This document shows positions 1 through 11,805 of a DNA stretch of 64,000 nucleotides, one piece after another. Source of the stretch: Echinarachnius parma (Eukaryota > Echinodermata > Echinoidea > Clypeasteroida > Echinarachniidae); the NCBI GenBank assembly GCA_037951105.1, contig JBAMJV010004014.1, forward strand, positions 186,001-250,000. The letters are read 5' to 3'. A program made the position numbers and the translations under genes. Every line of letters starts with the position of its first letter. Positions within the stretch are counted from its first letter, which is position 1. Under the pieces are notes generated by a model, which saw nothing but the letters and a program-made list of their open reading frames with translations, was not told the DNA's origin and did not search any database.

Positions 1-314
1 GGAGGGGGAAAACCCCCCTCCCACACCCTCCCCCCGCTCAGTCAATTCGCTCCCTGTGTTGGGGTGCATATTTATTAGTGTGTCAATAATTTGTTTTCTT
101 CTTGAATATATATTTAAAATTTCTGGTCGATCAAATCATAACACACTTTCCCAGATACAGTCCATGTTAAACCCGAATTTCCTATCTAGGTAAGCACCAG
201 ATTGCATAATTTCAAGTCCAAAAATGCAAAAGCTCCCTACCGTGGGAGGGGGGAAACCCCCCTCCCACACCCTCCCCCTCCCTCAGTCACTTCGCTCCTT
301 GCAATGTCTCACTC
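1..314 (-). repeat. Interspersed repeat, copy inverted relative to 40.39-40.66 kb
   Basis: Bases from about 60 to 340 are the reverse complement of about 40385-40660, with the same succession of CCCTCCCAC blocks, the GCAAAAGCTCCCTACC segment and the TGACACACTAAT segment. A related shorter version lies at 41046-41165. At 40 kb the family is part of a hAT-type element, so this is probably another piece of that family. The C-rich block occurs twice here, at about 1-50 and 245-300. No coding potential was seen. Confidence 0.7.
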
Positions 315-797
315 TCACATCTGGCTCAAAGTTTCTATATTAAATCTGTTTGTCATATGACCATTGACCAAAGCGCATGACGAGGCATTCTCATAAAAAA
401 GTTTAATCCATGATTTTATGGAATCACCAAAATTAAAAAAGTCCAGGGCCTGAAATATAAAGTCGTGTGACATTGAGTCGAAAGCTTGTTCAAAATCTAT
501 TATCAACAAAAGTCCAGGAATATCATTTAAATCCGTGTATAACATCAAATCATACAAAAGACGTATATTTTCCCAAATAAATCGTCCAGACATGAAACCC
601 TTTTGACTTTCATTAATCACAAAAGGTAATATTTGTTTAATCCGGTTTGCAATACAAGATGAAGCTATTATAACATTTAATAAAGAAATAGGTCTCCAGT
701 TTGATAACAATTTTCTATCTTTATTTCCTTTTGGTATTAATGTAATCACTCCCATTTTATGCGCTTCAGTCATATGACCATTAAAATAATTATGCAT
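315..797 (-). mobile_element. LINE reverse-transcriptase fragment (L1/Tx1-like)
   Basis: This 160-residue open stretch matches the first half of a LINE reverse-transcriptase domain. It has LIPKGNKD followed by NWRPISLLN (RT block 1), GFMSGRFIWEN (block 2), and LLLIIDFEQAFDSMSHDFI, which carries the first catalytic aspartate in the usual D-F-x-x-A-F-D setting. It ends just before the expected G-x-x-Q-G-D-P block and the second catalytic motif (x-x-D-D), so it cannot encode an active enzyme. The wording of block 1 favours the L1/Tx1 group over CR1 or Jockey. The 3' side abuts the repeat at 1-314. It is a dead fragment and no flanking target duplication could be identified. Confidence 0.85.
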
Positions 798-973
798 AAT
801 TCAATGATCGAAGTAAAACATACTTTATACTGCCCCAACAAACAAACTGTTTATTGAGAGGTATAACTGTTAGATTATACCAACAAATCATAATTATAAT
901 TCAATAATGATAAAATAACAAATAAATGAATAACAAATTCAATGACATTACTGTTTTCTATCTAAAATAACCA

Positions 974-1467
974 TTAAAGGGATAGTTGAGCATTGGTATA
1001 GAGGGCACTTCACAAAATCCCCCTTCGTGAAACAATAAAAAACCTGACTATCAAATTTGAAAGAACACACAATCTCATTAACAAAATAAACTCCATTTAA
1101 TCAAAATCGGCTCAGAAACGGCCGAAATATTCATAAACATGTTTTTATTCAAAACAATTCTTCGTCAGGGGATATTTTAACTTTCTAGAGAATTTTTGTT
1201 TGAATGCTTAAAGACTACTTAAAAAAAAAAAAAGTTATTAATAATATCTCTATTGAATCATTATTTTAACAAAACATTAAATACACAATTTTGTATAAAA
1301 AATGGCTAAAACCCATATTTTAAAATAATAACAGGGGTTCTACTCAATCATCTGTAACTATGTATACCTTTCGAGCATGACACAGTCACAACTATTATTT
1401 TGCACCGCAATGGTGCTGGCCCTAGTAACCAAAGTTAAGTTTGACCAATACTCAACCATCCCTCTAA
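974..1467 (+). mobile_element. TTAA-flanked MITE, family A, diverged copy
   Basis: The left end reads TTAA followed by AGGGATAGTTGAGCATTGGT. The right end reads ACTCAACCATCCCT followed by CTAA, a decayed TTAA. Internal landmarks shared with copies at 7.9, 9.2, 36.8 and 47.4 kb include AAAATCGGCTCAGAAACGG, a run of ATTTAATCATTATTT type, and CTTTCGAGCATG near the right end. TTAA target use is known for piggyBac and Kolobok superfamilies; which one mobilised this family is not shown. The 82-residue open frame at 1377-1625 lies mostly inside it and is not a gene. Confidence 0.75.
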
Positions 1468-1469
1468 CG

Positions 1470-2590
1470 CATAAGGTGTTCCTCAGACATCTATACATTT
1501 CACAATTTCACATAAAAATAATGCAATCATCCTCCAGACCAAAACTATATTATCTCCTAGACTCCTTAACAATTATTGAGGTACAATATCAATGGAATGA
1601 AACATTTGTCATAACATATCAATAACACAAACAAAGGCGTAATCAAATAATTAGAGAGAAAATATAAACATACATCATCTGCAAGTTTCCGAATAATGTC
1701 TGTTTTTAGTGACAATGTTCAGCTAATCCTCTTACAGTTTGCGACATATCCGTATGACGACGTCAAAGCATTAAAGAGATAATTTCTTGAGTCTTTGTCT
1801 CTCCTTCTATTTTCTCTCACGATGTCTTTGTCTTCAATAATGGCATACATCTTGAATCTCAAATGATTAGCCCCTTTTTTGTGTTAATGTCACACAGTTA
1901 CTTAGAATAAAATCTCTTAGCGATTTCAAATAGCAAAAATAAAGTGGTTATAGTACCGGCATCTGCTCCACAGGCTCATACCTACAGACACGGTAATCAT
2001 AAGCTGATCTCAAATATAAAGTTGCTAAAAATGAACATCATGGTCACGCGTTTCTAAGATTTCTAATATCACGTAGGCAGCCAATTTCACAGGCACACGA
2101 AAATACACGATCCTACGCTCGATCGACCAGGAGAGAGGACCTGCTCGCGATTGCTGTAAGAACTCCGTTGCAATAAACGCGTTATAGGCAACCATGGCAA
2201 CAGAACAAAGTGACAGCTCCCACCCCGGGCTCCCACCACGCTTAAGAATACTCTTAGTTGCACTATATTCATCATGCGCTATATGGGACGCGTTTAACGA
2301 CAATGTACATTCTGGGAAGAAAAACAAAATATAATAACTCAATAAACATGATCATGTGCTAACACAGGGTAAGCGAATGCTATGTATTATGACCTATATA
2401 TAATAGACTATAAAGTCTACAACAAGCAAAGTGTCGTGATCAACGACTATGATCAATCACAACCTCAAATACTAGTAACATCATCTGTATCACAAGCATC
2501 ATATCGTACTCATTCCTTCCAAGACCGCATCTGAGCTACTGGCCAGATAATCATTCGTTGTGTTCGATCAGTGCGAAAATGGCTATGTTT
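1470..2590. other. Intergenic sequence, no supported feature
   Basis: This is AT-rich non-coding sequence. The 105-residue minus-strand open frame at 2025-2342 shows no domain, no signal peptide and no splice context that I recognise. It is treated as chance. Confidence 0.5.
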
Positions 2591-2597
2591 ACATACA

Positions 2598-5309
2598 GAT
2601 TGCCTGTAGTATCACCATACGTTTGACCAAGTATCCCGACGACCTCGACTGCAGACAGCTCATGTTGCATGTAGTATCACCATACATTATTGCGACGACC
2701 TCGACTGCAGACGGCTCAGATTGCCTGCAGTATCACCTTAAGTTTGACAGTATCTCGACGACCTCGACTTCAGACGGCTCATGTTGCATGTAGTATCACC
2801 ATACGTTATTGCGACGACCTCGACTGCAGACGGCTCAGATTGCCTGCAATATCACCATACGTTTGACATTATCTTGACGACCTCGACTGCAGACGGCTCA
2901 TGTTGCATGTATTATCACCATACATTATTGCGACGACCTCGACTGCAGACGGCTGAGATTGTCTGTAGTATCACCATACGTTTGACATGATCTCGACGAC
3001 CTCGACTGCAGACGGCTCAGATTGCCTGCAATATTAGCATACGTTTGACAGTATATCGACGACCGCGACTGCAGACGGCTCAGATTGCGTGCAGTATCAC
3101 CATACGTTTGACATTATCTTGACGACCTCGACTGCAGACGGCTCATGTTGCATGTAGTATCACCATACATTATTGCGACGACCTCTACTGCAGACGGCTC
3201 AGATTGCCTGCAGTATCACCATACGTTTGACAGTATCTCGACGACCTCGACTGCAGACGGGTCAGATTGCCTGCAGTATCACCATATTATTGACAGTATC
3301 TCGACGACCTCGACTGCAGACGGCTCAGATTGCCTGCAGTATCAGCATACGTTTGACAGTATATCGACGACCACGACTGCAGACGGCTCAGATTGCCTGC
3401 AGTATCACCATACGTTTTACAGTATCTTGATGACCACGACTGCAGACGGCTCATGTTGCATGTAGTATCACCATGACACCATACATTATTGCGACGACCT
3501 CGACTGCAGACGGCTCAGATTGCCTGCAGTATCACCATACGTTTTACATTATCTCGACGACCACGACTGCAGACGGCTGATGTTGCATGTAGTATCACCA
3601 TACATTATTGCGACGACCTCGACTGCAGACGGCTCAGATTGCCTGCAGTATCACCATATAAATGACAGTATCTCGACGACCTCGACTGCAGACGGCTCAG
3701 ATTGCCTGCAGTATCACCATACGTTTTACAGTATCTCGACGACCTCGACTGCAGACGGCTCATGTTGCATGTAGTATCACCATACATTATTGCGACGACC
3801 TCTACTGCAGACGACTCAGATTGCCTGCAGTATCACCATATAATTGACAGTATCTCGACGACCTCGACTGCAGACGGCTCAGATTGCCTGCAGTATCAGC
3901 ATACGTTTGACAGTATATCGACGACCACGACTGCAGACGGCTCAGATTGCCTGCAGTATCACCATACGTTTTTACAGTATCTCGACGACCTCGACTACAG
4001 ACGGCTCATGTTGCATGTAGTATCACCATACATTATTGCGACGACCTCGACTGCAGACGGTTCAGATTGCCTGCAGTATCACCATACGTTTTACAGTATC
4101 TCGACGACCACGACTGCAGACGGCTCATGTTGCATGTAGTATCACCATACATTATTGCGACGACCTCGACTGCAGACGGCTCAGATTGCCTGCAGTATCA
4201 CCATATAAATGACAGTATCTCGACGACCTCGACTGCAGACGGCTCAGATTGCCTGCAGTATCACCATACGTTTTACAGTATCTCGACGACCACGACTGCA
4301 GACGGCTCAGATTGCCTGCAGTATCGCCATATTATTGACAGTATCTCGACGACCACGACTGCAGACGGCCCAGATTGCCTGCAGTATCACCATACGTTTT
4401 ACAGTATCTCGACGACCTGGACTGCAGACGGCTCATGTTGCATGTAGTATCACCATACTGTATTGCGACGACCTCGACTGCAGACGGCTCAGATTGCCTG
4501 CATTATCACCATATAAATGACATTATCTCGACGACCTCGACTGCAGACGGCTCATGTTGCATGTAGTATCACCATACATTATTGCAACGACCTCGACTGC
4601 AGACGGATCAGATTGCCTGCAGTATCACCATATAATTGACAGTATCTCGACGACCTCGACTGCAGACGGCTCATGTTGCATGTAGTATCACCATACATTA
4701 TTGCGACGACCTCGACTGCAGACGGCTCAGATTGCCTGCAGTATCGCCATATTATTGACAGTATCTCGACGACCTCGACTGCAGACGTCTCAGATTGCTT
4801 GCAGTACGTTTGACAGTATATCGACGACCACGACTGCAGACGGCTCAGATTGCCTGCAGTATCAGCATACGTTTGACAGTATATCGACGACCACGACTGC
4901 AGACGGCTCATGTTGCATGTAGTATCACCATACATTATTGCGACGACCTCGACTGCAGACGGCTCAGATTGCCTGCAGTATCACCATAAAAATGACAGTA
5001 TCTCGACGACCTCGACTGCAGACGGCTCAGATTGCCTGCAGTATCAGCATACGTTTGACAGTATATCGACGACCACGACTGCAGACGGCTCATGTTGCAT
5101 GTAGTATCACCATACATTATTGCGACGACCTTGACTGCAGACGGCTCAGATTGCCTGCAGTATCACCATACGTTTTACAGTATATCGACGACCACGACTG
5201 CAGACGGCTCAGATTGCCTGCAGTATCACCATACGTTTGACAGTATATCGACGACCTCGACTGCAGACGGCTCATGTTGCATATAGTATCACCATACGTT
5301 TGACATTAT
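2598..5309 (+). repeat. Minisatellite of alternating 63-bp and 56-bp units
   Basis: About 44 head-to-tail units share the core GACGACCTCGACTGCAGACG. Two unit types recur. Type B is 63 bp and contains AGATTGCCTGCAGTATCACC, then CATACGTTTKACAGTATCTC. Type A is 56 bp, contains TGTTGCATGTAGTATCACCA, then CATTATTGC, and lacks the CAGTATCTC stretch. Because 63 is divisible by three, runs of B units stay open in several frames on both strands, while each A unit shifts frame and brings an in-frame TAG. The many open frames here are therefore products of period length and not genes. Each unit carries CTGCAG palindromes. Sporadic unit variants include ATAAATGAC, ATTATTGAC and CACGACTGC. Confidence 0.95.
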
Positions 5310-5480
5310 AACCACAACGATGCCGATCGCTGACAATAAGGTCACCTTCTCAATCTCAGCCAATAAATGTATAATAATGGTCTTGGATGCTTTGTTTTCT
5401 TTCATCAGAATGGTCCCACTCCAAACTGTTCACAATTATGATATCTACCCTTCAATTCGAGTTTGGTGCTACACGGGCCA

Positions 5481-6340
5481 CAGGGGTGTCGATCCGTTTT
5501 TGAGATTGGAGGAGGGGGGGCGAAATTTGAATTTTTTTCCAGAGTGACCACTGAGAGAGCTAAAAGCCCCATATTTGGCATGCCCGAAAATTTTATTATG
5601 CGCTCATTAAAAGTGCCTTGATGGCTCGAAGGCCTGACTGTGGGGGCACCCACATTTGGGGACAATAATGGGGGTCCAGGGGGCGGAGCCCCCGGCAGCT
5701 TTTAGTTTTCAGACATTTGCAACTCCTATCATGCGTGTGGGGGCGTGAAATTGTGCGATTTGGTGCACACCTAAGACATTAATTTCACGATATATGAAGT
5801 CTAACCATATAAGTATGGAACCAAACATACATAATGACAAAGAGAGGGGGACAATCTCCTCCACTTTCAATTGTGGGGGACATGATATTCCGATTTGATT
5901 TGCGTTCAGCGCATAAGGACCGAATTGACTGCATTGACTATTTCAGATTTTTTTTTTATGTGACGGCGTGCTATAGATGAGGGTTTAATAAACTTCGTTT
6001 GAGGTGTGCGTTTGAGAAATTACACTGCCCAACATATTTCGAAATGTGAGTTCCCGCAACCAAAATGAAACTTGCAATATGAGAAACTGTATGCCCGCGA
6101 AGCGCGCGGCAAAAATGAGATTTATAGTCCTTTTTAAAACTAAAAAAACAGCTATTTTGAAGATTAATTATTGATAAATGTGTCTTTTCACTCTTTAGCA
6201 TTATATCACTCAATATTTTTCTTCCTCATTTTCGGAATTATTGGGGGGGGGGGGGGGGGGGGCGAAATGATATGTTCGCCCCCCAATATTTTCATTGGTG
6301 GGGCGACCGCCCCCCTTGCCCCCCAGGATCGACACCCCTG
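5481..6340 (+). mobile_element. Non-autonomous hAT-type element, 860 bp, with perfect 8-bp target duplication
   Basis: The left end is CAGGGGTGTCGATCC and the right end is GGATCGACACCCCTG, a perfect 15-bp terminal inverted repeat. The element is flanked on both sides by ACGGGCCA (5473-5480 and 6341-6348). CAGGG-type ends with 8-bp duplications are the signature of hAT transposons. The interior has G-rich subterminal sequence, a G20 tract at 6243-6262 and the segment AAATTGTGCGATTTGGTGCA, which it shares with the element at 40-41 kb. No transposase frame is present, so it depends on an enzyme made elsewhere. It lies just 3' of the L1-type ORF1 remnant. Confidence 0.92.
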
Positions 6341-6524
6341 ACGGGCCAAATCAAAACCAAAAGTCAATACAGCACTATGTTCAAACACAAACACAGGCGT
6401 CGCTTCAACACACACGTCGCCACGCTACTCGACAATCACTGTCCAAGCGGCTGCTGCTGCTGGCGATCCCCTCTCTCTATGTTGAAGTTGGAGCCCCGTT
6501 CCCACCAGTCGAATTCTGGTTTGT

Positions 6525-7371
6525 TTATTTTCGTGTTTCCTCAAATAGTATGCTCGTTGCTCTAGTTTGTTTTCTCTTTTGTTTGAGAGCAGGAGTCAGA
6601 TCCGTAACAATACGGAATTGGAATTGATGCTTTGTTTGCCTCTGGTTTTCCCCCGCACGGTCACCCCACCGCTTGCGTCTATACTGTTGTAGCACGCGAT
6701 ATCTGTCCATCATGGCACAAAACCGCACAATAATAGGATCTGGGCCTTTCGGTCGACTATCTCCCGGCGTGACGCGTCTCGGTAGCCTATGCGCATTTGA
6801 AATTGGCATTTCCTCTGCTTCCCTTTTCGTGAATCCCACTTCTTCAATCGTTTTTTTTAAAATAGTTTGTAGGATTTTCTCATCTTTGTTCTGCTCTATT
6901 CCGTAAAACAACAGGTTCACCTTTCTATCGTGAATTTCAAGCGCAGTAATCATGTCTTTTAGTTCACGGCTTGATTCTTCATTTGGTTTTTTTCATTCGG
7001 GGCAAAGTATCGTTTTCAATTGTCAATCTAGCGGCCGAGTCTGTAGCAGCTGCTTGCAAATCAGAAATTTTTTGTTGGATCTCTGTAAATTCTTTTCTCA
7101 TAGCCGATACATTTACATTCAGCGAGTCTAGCTTATCAAGAACCTTTTCCATAGTTTGTTGAAATTCATTACGGCTTACCGCATCAATGGAGGTATCTTT
7201 CGTTGGCGCCATATTCAAATCGCCATTACGGCATGTACGGGCGGGGCTTGAACCATGTGTATGTGTTGTAGGGGTTCTCTCTGCTGACGTGGCGTCTCGC
7301 ACAACTTGACAATTTTCCTTTCTCGGTCTTAAATCATAATTATGGACGTTTTTCCCGCTGTTTCTTTTCAA
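6525..7371 (-). pseudogene. LINE ORF1 protein (L1-type RRM), one frameshift, no ORF2 following
   Basis: Two minus-strand frames, 7371-6979 and 6953-6525, form one ORF1-like protein of about 280 residues. The first part has a basic N terminus (NYDLRPRKEN) and a heptad-like coiled coil around FQQTMEKVLDKLDSLN and FTEIQQKISDLQ. The second part has the RRM-like core RKVNLLFYGI, the NAHRLPRR element and IVRFCAMMDRYRVL, as in Transposase_22/L1 ORF1p-type RNA-binding chaperones. The two parts are separated by a single-base change in an A7 run near 6980; the frame KKPNEESSRELKDM continues on the other side. The expected endonuclease/RT ORF2 is missing downstream, where the hAT element and then the minisatellite lie. 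Loss of the 3' part is unusual, since LINE copies are normally 5'-truncated. Confidence 0.8.
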
Positions 7372-7920
7372 GTTTATTCACTTTCACCATATTCTACATA
7401 GTGATTGAAGCACATTTTCAGCGATAGAAGATTAAATAAAAACGAAATTCCATGGTCAAAATTGCAGGCTTTAGCTTTTAGGTGTTTCCATTTCGAACGT
7501 GCGTGCGCCAACCATCCCTCGAACGTCCCTCGAACGTTGATAGGTTATATTTGTGTATCAAAATAATTTAACATTTAAGATATATATTTTTGCGTGTGAC
7601 TTTTTGTTATAATATACGAAATTATGTTTGCGCATAGTATAAAATAATATAAAAGCAACGTCAACACAATCTAACAACAATAACAACAGCTATAACGGCT
7701 TTCTTTAGAGCATCGAACGAAGTGAATGGTTGGATATGTTGTTTGTGAACAGTTCTATGAATGACTTCATGTGTATTCAGTTGGCTTAGTCGAAATTTCT
7801 ACGGAAATAATTTCCCTTTATATCCAGGCCCTGTTGCAGAAAGAGATGCAATCGATTGTAAAGTTGGAATAAATTGCAAGTCGCACAATATTTGCATTTG
7901 AACCAATCAGATTTTGCGCA

Positions 7921-8464
7921 TTAAAGGGGTAGTTTAGTTTTGGTAGAGAGGGCGCTGCACATCACAATTTTTTTGTGAGGTAATGAAAAACTGAGTGTCG
8001 AATTTGCGAGAACATGCAATTTTAATGGCAGAATAAACTTTATTTGGTCAAAATCGGCCCAGAAACGGCTGAAATATCAATAAATATATCTGACCCTATA
8101 ATTATTTGGGGCCCAAATAATTAGCTGAATTTAAAATAAAAATAAAAAGATGCTTGCACTTTTTCAAAAATTTTCCAAAGCGTTTTTTAAATAGTTGTTG
8201 ATGATCTCTCTATTTAATCATTATTTCAATAAAACATCACATGCATACTTTGGTATGAAAATTTGTTAAATCAAATGCCTTTTTAGAGAGCGCCCTCTTG
8301 AGTTTTAATGGCTCTTTTTTAATGATAACGGGCTTTTTACTTAGTCGTTTGTAATTTTATATACCTTTCGAGCATGGTGGAGTTAAAACTATTAGTTTTA
8401 TAATGTTACTGTCCATGTTTGGTTACTAAAGTTGAGCCTTACCAAAACTAAACTACCCCTTTAA
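7921..8464 (+). mobile_element. TTAA-flanked MITE, family A
   Basis: TTAA at 7921-7924 is followed by AGGGGTAGTTTAGTTTTGGT. The right end is ACCAAAACTAAACTACCCCT followed by TTAA at 8461-8464. The terminal inverted repeats are at least 20 bp and the element body is 536 bp. There is no coding potential. It is opposed to the copy at 9162-9708. Confidence 0.88.
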
Positions 8465-8717
8465 TTAATTTTAATTCATGTATTTACGCCAGCATGGGCG
8501 TAGGAATTGAAAAGGTTTTATTTAAAATAATATCAATCGTGGCCAAATGGCTGAATTACAGATATTTTACAAACGAAGACAATACACATTAATTAATTTT
8601 AATTCATGTATTTATGCCAGCATGGGCGTATGAATAGAAAAGGTTTTTATTGAAATTAATATCAATCGCGGCCAAATGGCTGAATTACAGATATTTTACA
8701 AACGAAGACAATACATA
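8461..8717 (+). repeat. Tandem duplication, two units of about 128 bp
   Basis: Two copies start with TTAATTAATTTTAATTCATG and end with ACAAACGAAGACAATACA. They differ at a handful of positions (for example GGAATTG against GAATAG, and CGTGGCC against CGCGGCC). The first unit begins at the TTAA flanking the MITE, so the MITE insertion site lies at the edge of the duplication. Confidence 0.85.
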
Positions 8718-8735
8718 ATTAAAATAACATAACTA

Positions 8736-9080
8736 GGGGCACGTCCTTCTGAGGGGGGCTGAGGTCGCCTCTTTGGTACCCGACGAAAATGACATGTTTT
8801 CAATTGTTTAGTCCAAAATGACACGATTTTGCCCGAATATGAGACGATTTTGCCCGAAAATAAAATGCTTTTGCCGCTTGACTATGACATTAACTTGTCC
8901 GAATATGACGTGTATTTGCCCGAATGTGACATAATTTTTGCCCGAATATGATTTTTGCCCGAATATGACATGATTGCCCGAATTTCAGGTGCGCTTTGCC
9001 CGAATATGGCCGTTTTCAAAACTCTAGGGGGGGGGGGGGGGGTGGGCTGCAGCCCCCAGCTCCCCCGCCTCCTACGCCTA
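8736..9080 (+). repeat. Irregular GCCCGAATATGAC array ending in a G tract
   Basis: From about 8830 to 9015 the segment TTTGCCCGAATATGACATGA, or a degraded form, recurs about nine times at uneven spacing of 15-30 bp. A G tract (about 9029-9041) and CTCCCCCGCCTCCTACGCCT follow, the latter resembling the TACGCC-type ends of the hAT-like MITEs in this window. It may be a hAT-like MITE with an internal minisatellite; the left end was not located with confidence. Confidence 0.5.
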
Positions 9081-9161
9081 TTGCCCATTTTTTTCTCACT
9101 CGACTGAAAACCACTTGAACGGTGCTCTCCTACGACCGTATGTACTCGCTATACAGTTTAT

Positions 9162-9708
9162 TTAAAGGGGTAGTACAGTTTTGGTAAGGCTGAGCTTTAG
9201 TAACCAAAACCTGCACAATAACAAATTACAAACTAATAGTTATAACTCCACCATGCTTGAAAGGTATAGAAAATTGCAAATGACTAAGTTAAAAGCATGT
9301 TATCATTAAAAAAGAGCCATTGAAACACAAGAGGGCGCTCTCTAAAAAGCATTGGTTTCAACCATTTTTCATACAAAATTATGCATGTGATGTTTTGTTG
9401 AAAATAATGATTAAATAGAGAGATCATCAATAACTATTTAAAAACCTCTTTTGAACATTTTTGAAAAAATGTAAGCATTTTATACATTAAAACAAAAATC
9501 ATTGAATAAATCTGGGCCCCAGATTTATTCCGATCGAATATATTTATTGATATTTCAGCCGTTTCTGAACCGATTTTGATCAAATAACGTTTATTCTTTC
9601 ATTAAAATTGTATGCTCTTTCAAATTTTACACTCAGTTTTTCATCATCTCACCAAAAAAAGATTTCATGCTGCGCACTCTATACCAAAACTGAACTATAC
9701 CCCTTTAA
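9162..9708 (-). mobile_element. TTAA-flanked MITE, family A, inverted
   Basis: TTAA at 9162-9165 is followed by AGGGGTAGTACAGTTTTGGT. The right end AAACTGAACTATACCCCT is followed by TTAA at 9705-9708. The internal order is reversed relative to the 7.9-kb copy: CACCATGCTTGAAAGG lies near the left end and AACCGATTTTGATCAAATAA near the right. It is non-coding. Confidence 0.87.
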
Positions 9709-9709
9709 G

Positions 9710-11800
9710 AAACATGAACGTTTAGTATCTTCAGTATATGCATATTACATGCAGTGCTAACAAATAGCATTCGTTATATCCTTTTAAATGGAATTAATAT
9801 TACATGTCGAATAGTCCTCTGTCATAGGACATACCACTACTCCATGAAATACGTAGTATTTATCTTAATTGTACATGTATTTTTTTTGGTGTTAACACTG
9901 TACGTATTAAAGGTACACTTGAGTATTGGTACTTCCCGAAATGCCCCATGACACGAAATTTGTTGGTTTTAATTCCATTTTAAAGTTCACACACAAAAAT
10001 AGAACTAACTTGTATGACTACACCAGATTAATACAATACGATAACGTCTCTTAAGATAAACTATTTTGATATCAAAGTTATATAAAATGTGCAAAGGTTG
10101 CCATTTAAGCTGTCATAATATCATACATTGGCTAAAATTTAGCCTTGACATTAATCGCCATAAAATTATACTCATGGGCATTTCCACAGAAAAGTGGACA
10201 TACACTGAAAAAAAAATATTGGAAATGTAAAATGTAAACAAAACTGATTAAAACTGCTTATCCGCTATATAAACCGCAATACAAATAGTAACTATCCCCT
10301 AAATAACTGCTCATAATTTCATAACTGATACATTTGTCAGGATGTCAATTTACCACAATATTTCTACAGTTGTTATGTACATTTTGTGTGAAAATCAGAG
10401 ATATTCATCACTTCATGGCTGAATGAGCACAGATTAAAGACAAAATTACCCATTTTCAAATGTCTCAAGTACATTGTTGTGAAACAGCACATGTGACTTA
10501 ATGCATTGATTATGATGTTTGATTTTTTAAAAAATTAATTGGCACATTCGGTAAAATGCATTAATTGCATTTGTAAAACAGTGCAATTTGAAATTTCTCA
10601 ATAGTCAATAAACTGCAATAATGATTTTACTTTTGCGAATATTTGTATACGTTTAAAAAACAATACAAAGCTTTATATTGATTTGAATTGTATTTTATAA
10701 TAGATGATACTTAACATGCTATATTAGTATGCGTGTTTATATTTAATGATTGCTTGTATAATTATATTCACTCTCCCCATCATTTATGTTCGTTTTGAAT
10801 TGTTACAATGTAAACTGCAGGGCGCCTTTGTAAAGCAGTTTTGCATAACTGAACAGGCCTACCCTGCAGTATAAAATAAATAAAAACAAATAAATAAATA
10901 AATGTTGAAAAATTTCGATTTTCTTTTTAATGTGTGCTTACTCAACCATGTATGTATGGTTACCTCGTATTTTTAGACATTGTTTTCCTAATTACCATGT
11001 AAATCTATATAGGATTCCTGGTTGTGAAATTATTAGCAAATGTTTAGGGGGGTAATTATTTTTTGTGTTCGGTTTATACAGGCAAATGTAATCAAATGTA
11101 AGTCACGGTAAATCTAGCAGATCATTCGTCAAGGCAAGGACTGACCCAAAACATTTTGACTCTATTTCAAATCTTATTTGATTTGTTTTGTTTTTTTTCC
11201 CATAAATCATAATTCTCTAATTATGATTAATATATCTCATAATTTGTTTGAACTCTCGGGTGTCTTTTCATCGAAAAAACAAATGAAACAATACATCAAA
11301 CTTAGTATGCGATCAGATTTTTAGCACTCAAAATTGGGACAAATATCTTAATGATTGCCTTTGTAAAAGAAAAATCAATATATGGTAATATACATGTATA
11401 AGATTAATCAATTTCTACATATTGGCGAAATGATAATATCTTAAATATAATTTCCATAATGTAATCGAATTATTAATCGAATTATTATATGTACATGATG
11501 GAATTGCGATTTTCTCATAATACATGTAATAAAAATGTTAACTAAAAGTTAACTAAACACAGAATTGAGTTACTATACTAAATGTTTTCCTATCCATTTT
11601 AACTCTTTTGTCATTCAATTTGTATAAATGTGTACTTCAATTTCGTCCCGAGAAGCCGAGAATGTGCCAATGACAACTTCAATTTCGTCTATTGTTGACC
11701 AATTTCACAAAAAGTCCATTCATTTTAGTCATTTGTCACACATTATTGTCCAGTATAATGCAAATTCGAATTTGAATTGTAGTCAATAACCCTCTTTTTG
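9710..11800. other. AT-rich intergenic sequence
   Basis: No coding frame or splice-bounded exon is supported. A fragment at 9909-9945 (TTAAAGGTACACTTGAGTAT) resembles the left end of the family A MITEs but has no partner. The rest is AT-rich with short A and T runs. Confidence 0.5.
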
Positions 11801-11805
11801 TCAAT

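Noticed and set aside
2025-2342. 105-residue minus-strand frame
   Set aside because: It has no recognisable domain, signal peptide or splice context and lies in AT-rich intergenic DNA.
2560-5286. Many open frames of 60-166 codons with repeated STTTADGSDCLQYHH-like peptides
   Set aside because: They arise because the 63-bp minisatellite unit is a multiple of three; frames exist on both strands and are broken by every 56-bp unit.
2598-5309. Possible CRISPR array
   Set aside because: There are no unique spacers; whole units repeat, there are no cas genes, and the window is eukaryotic.
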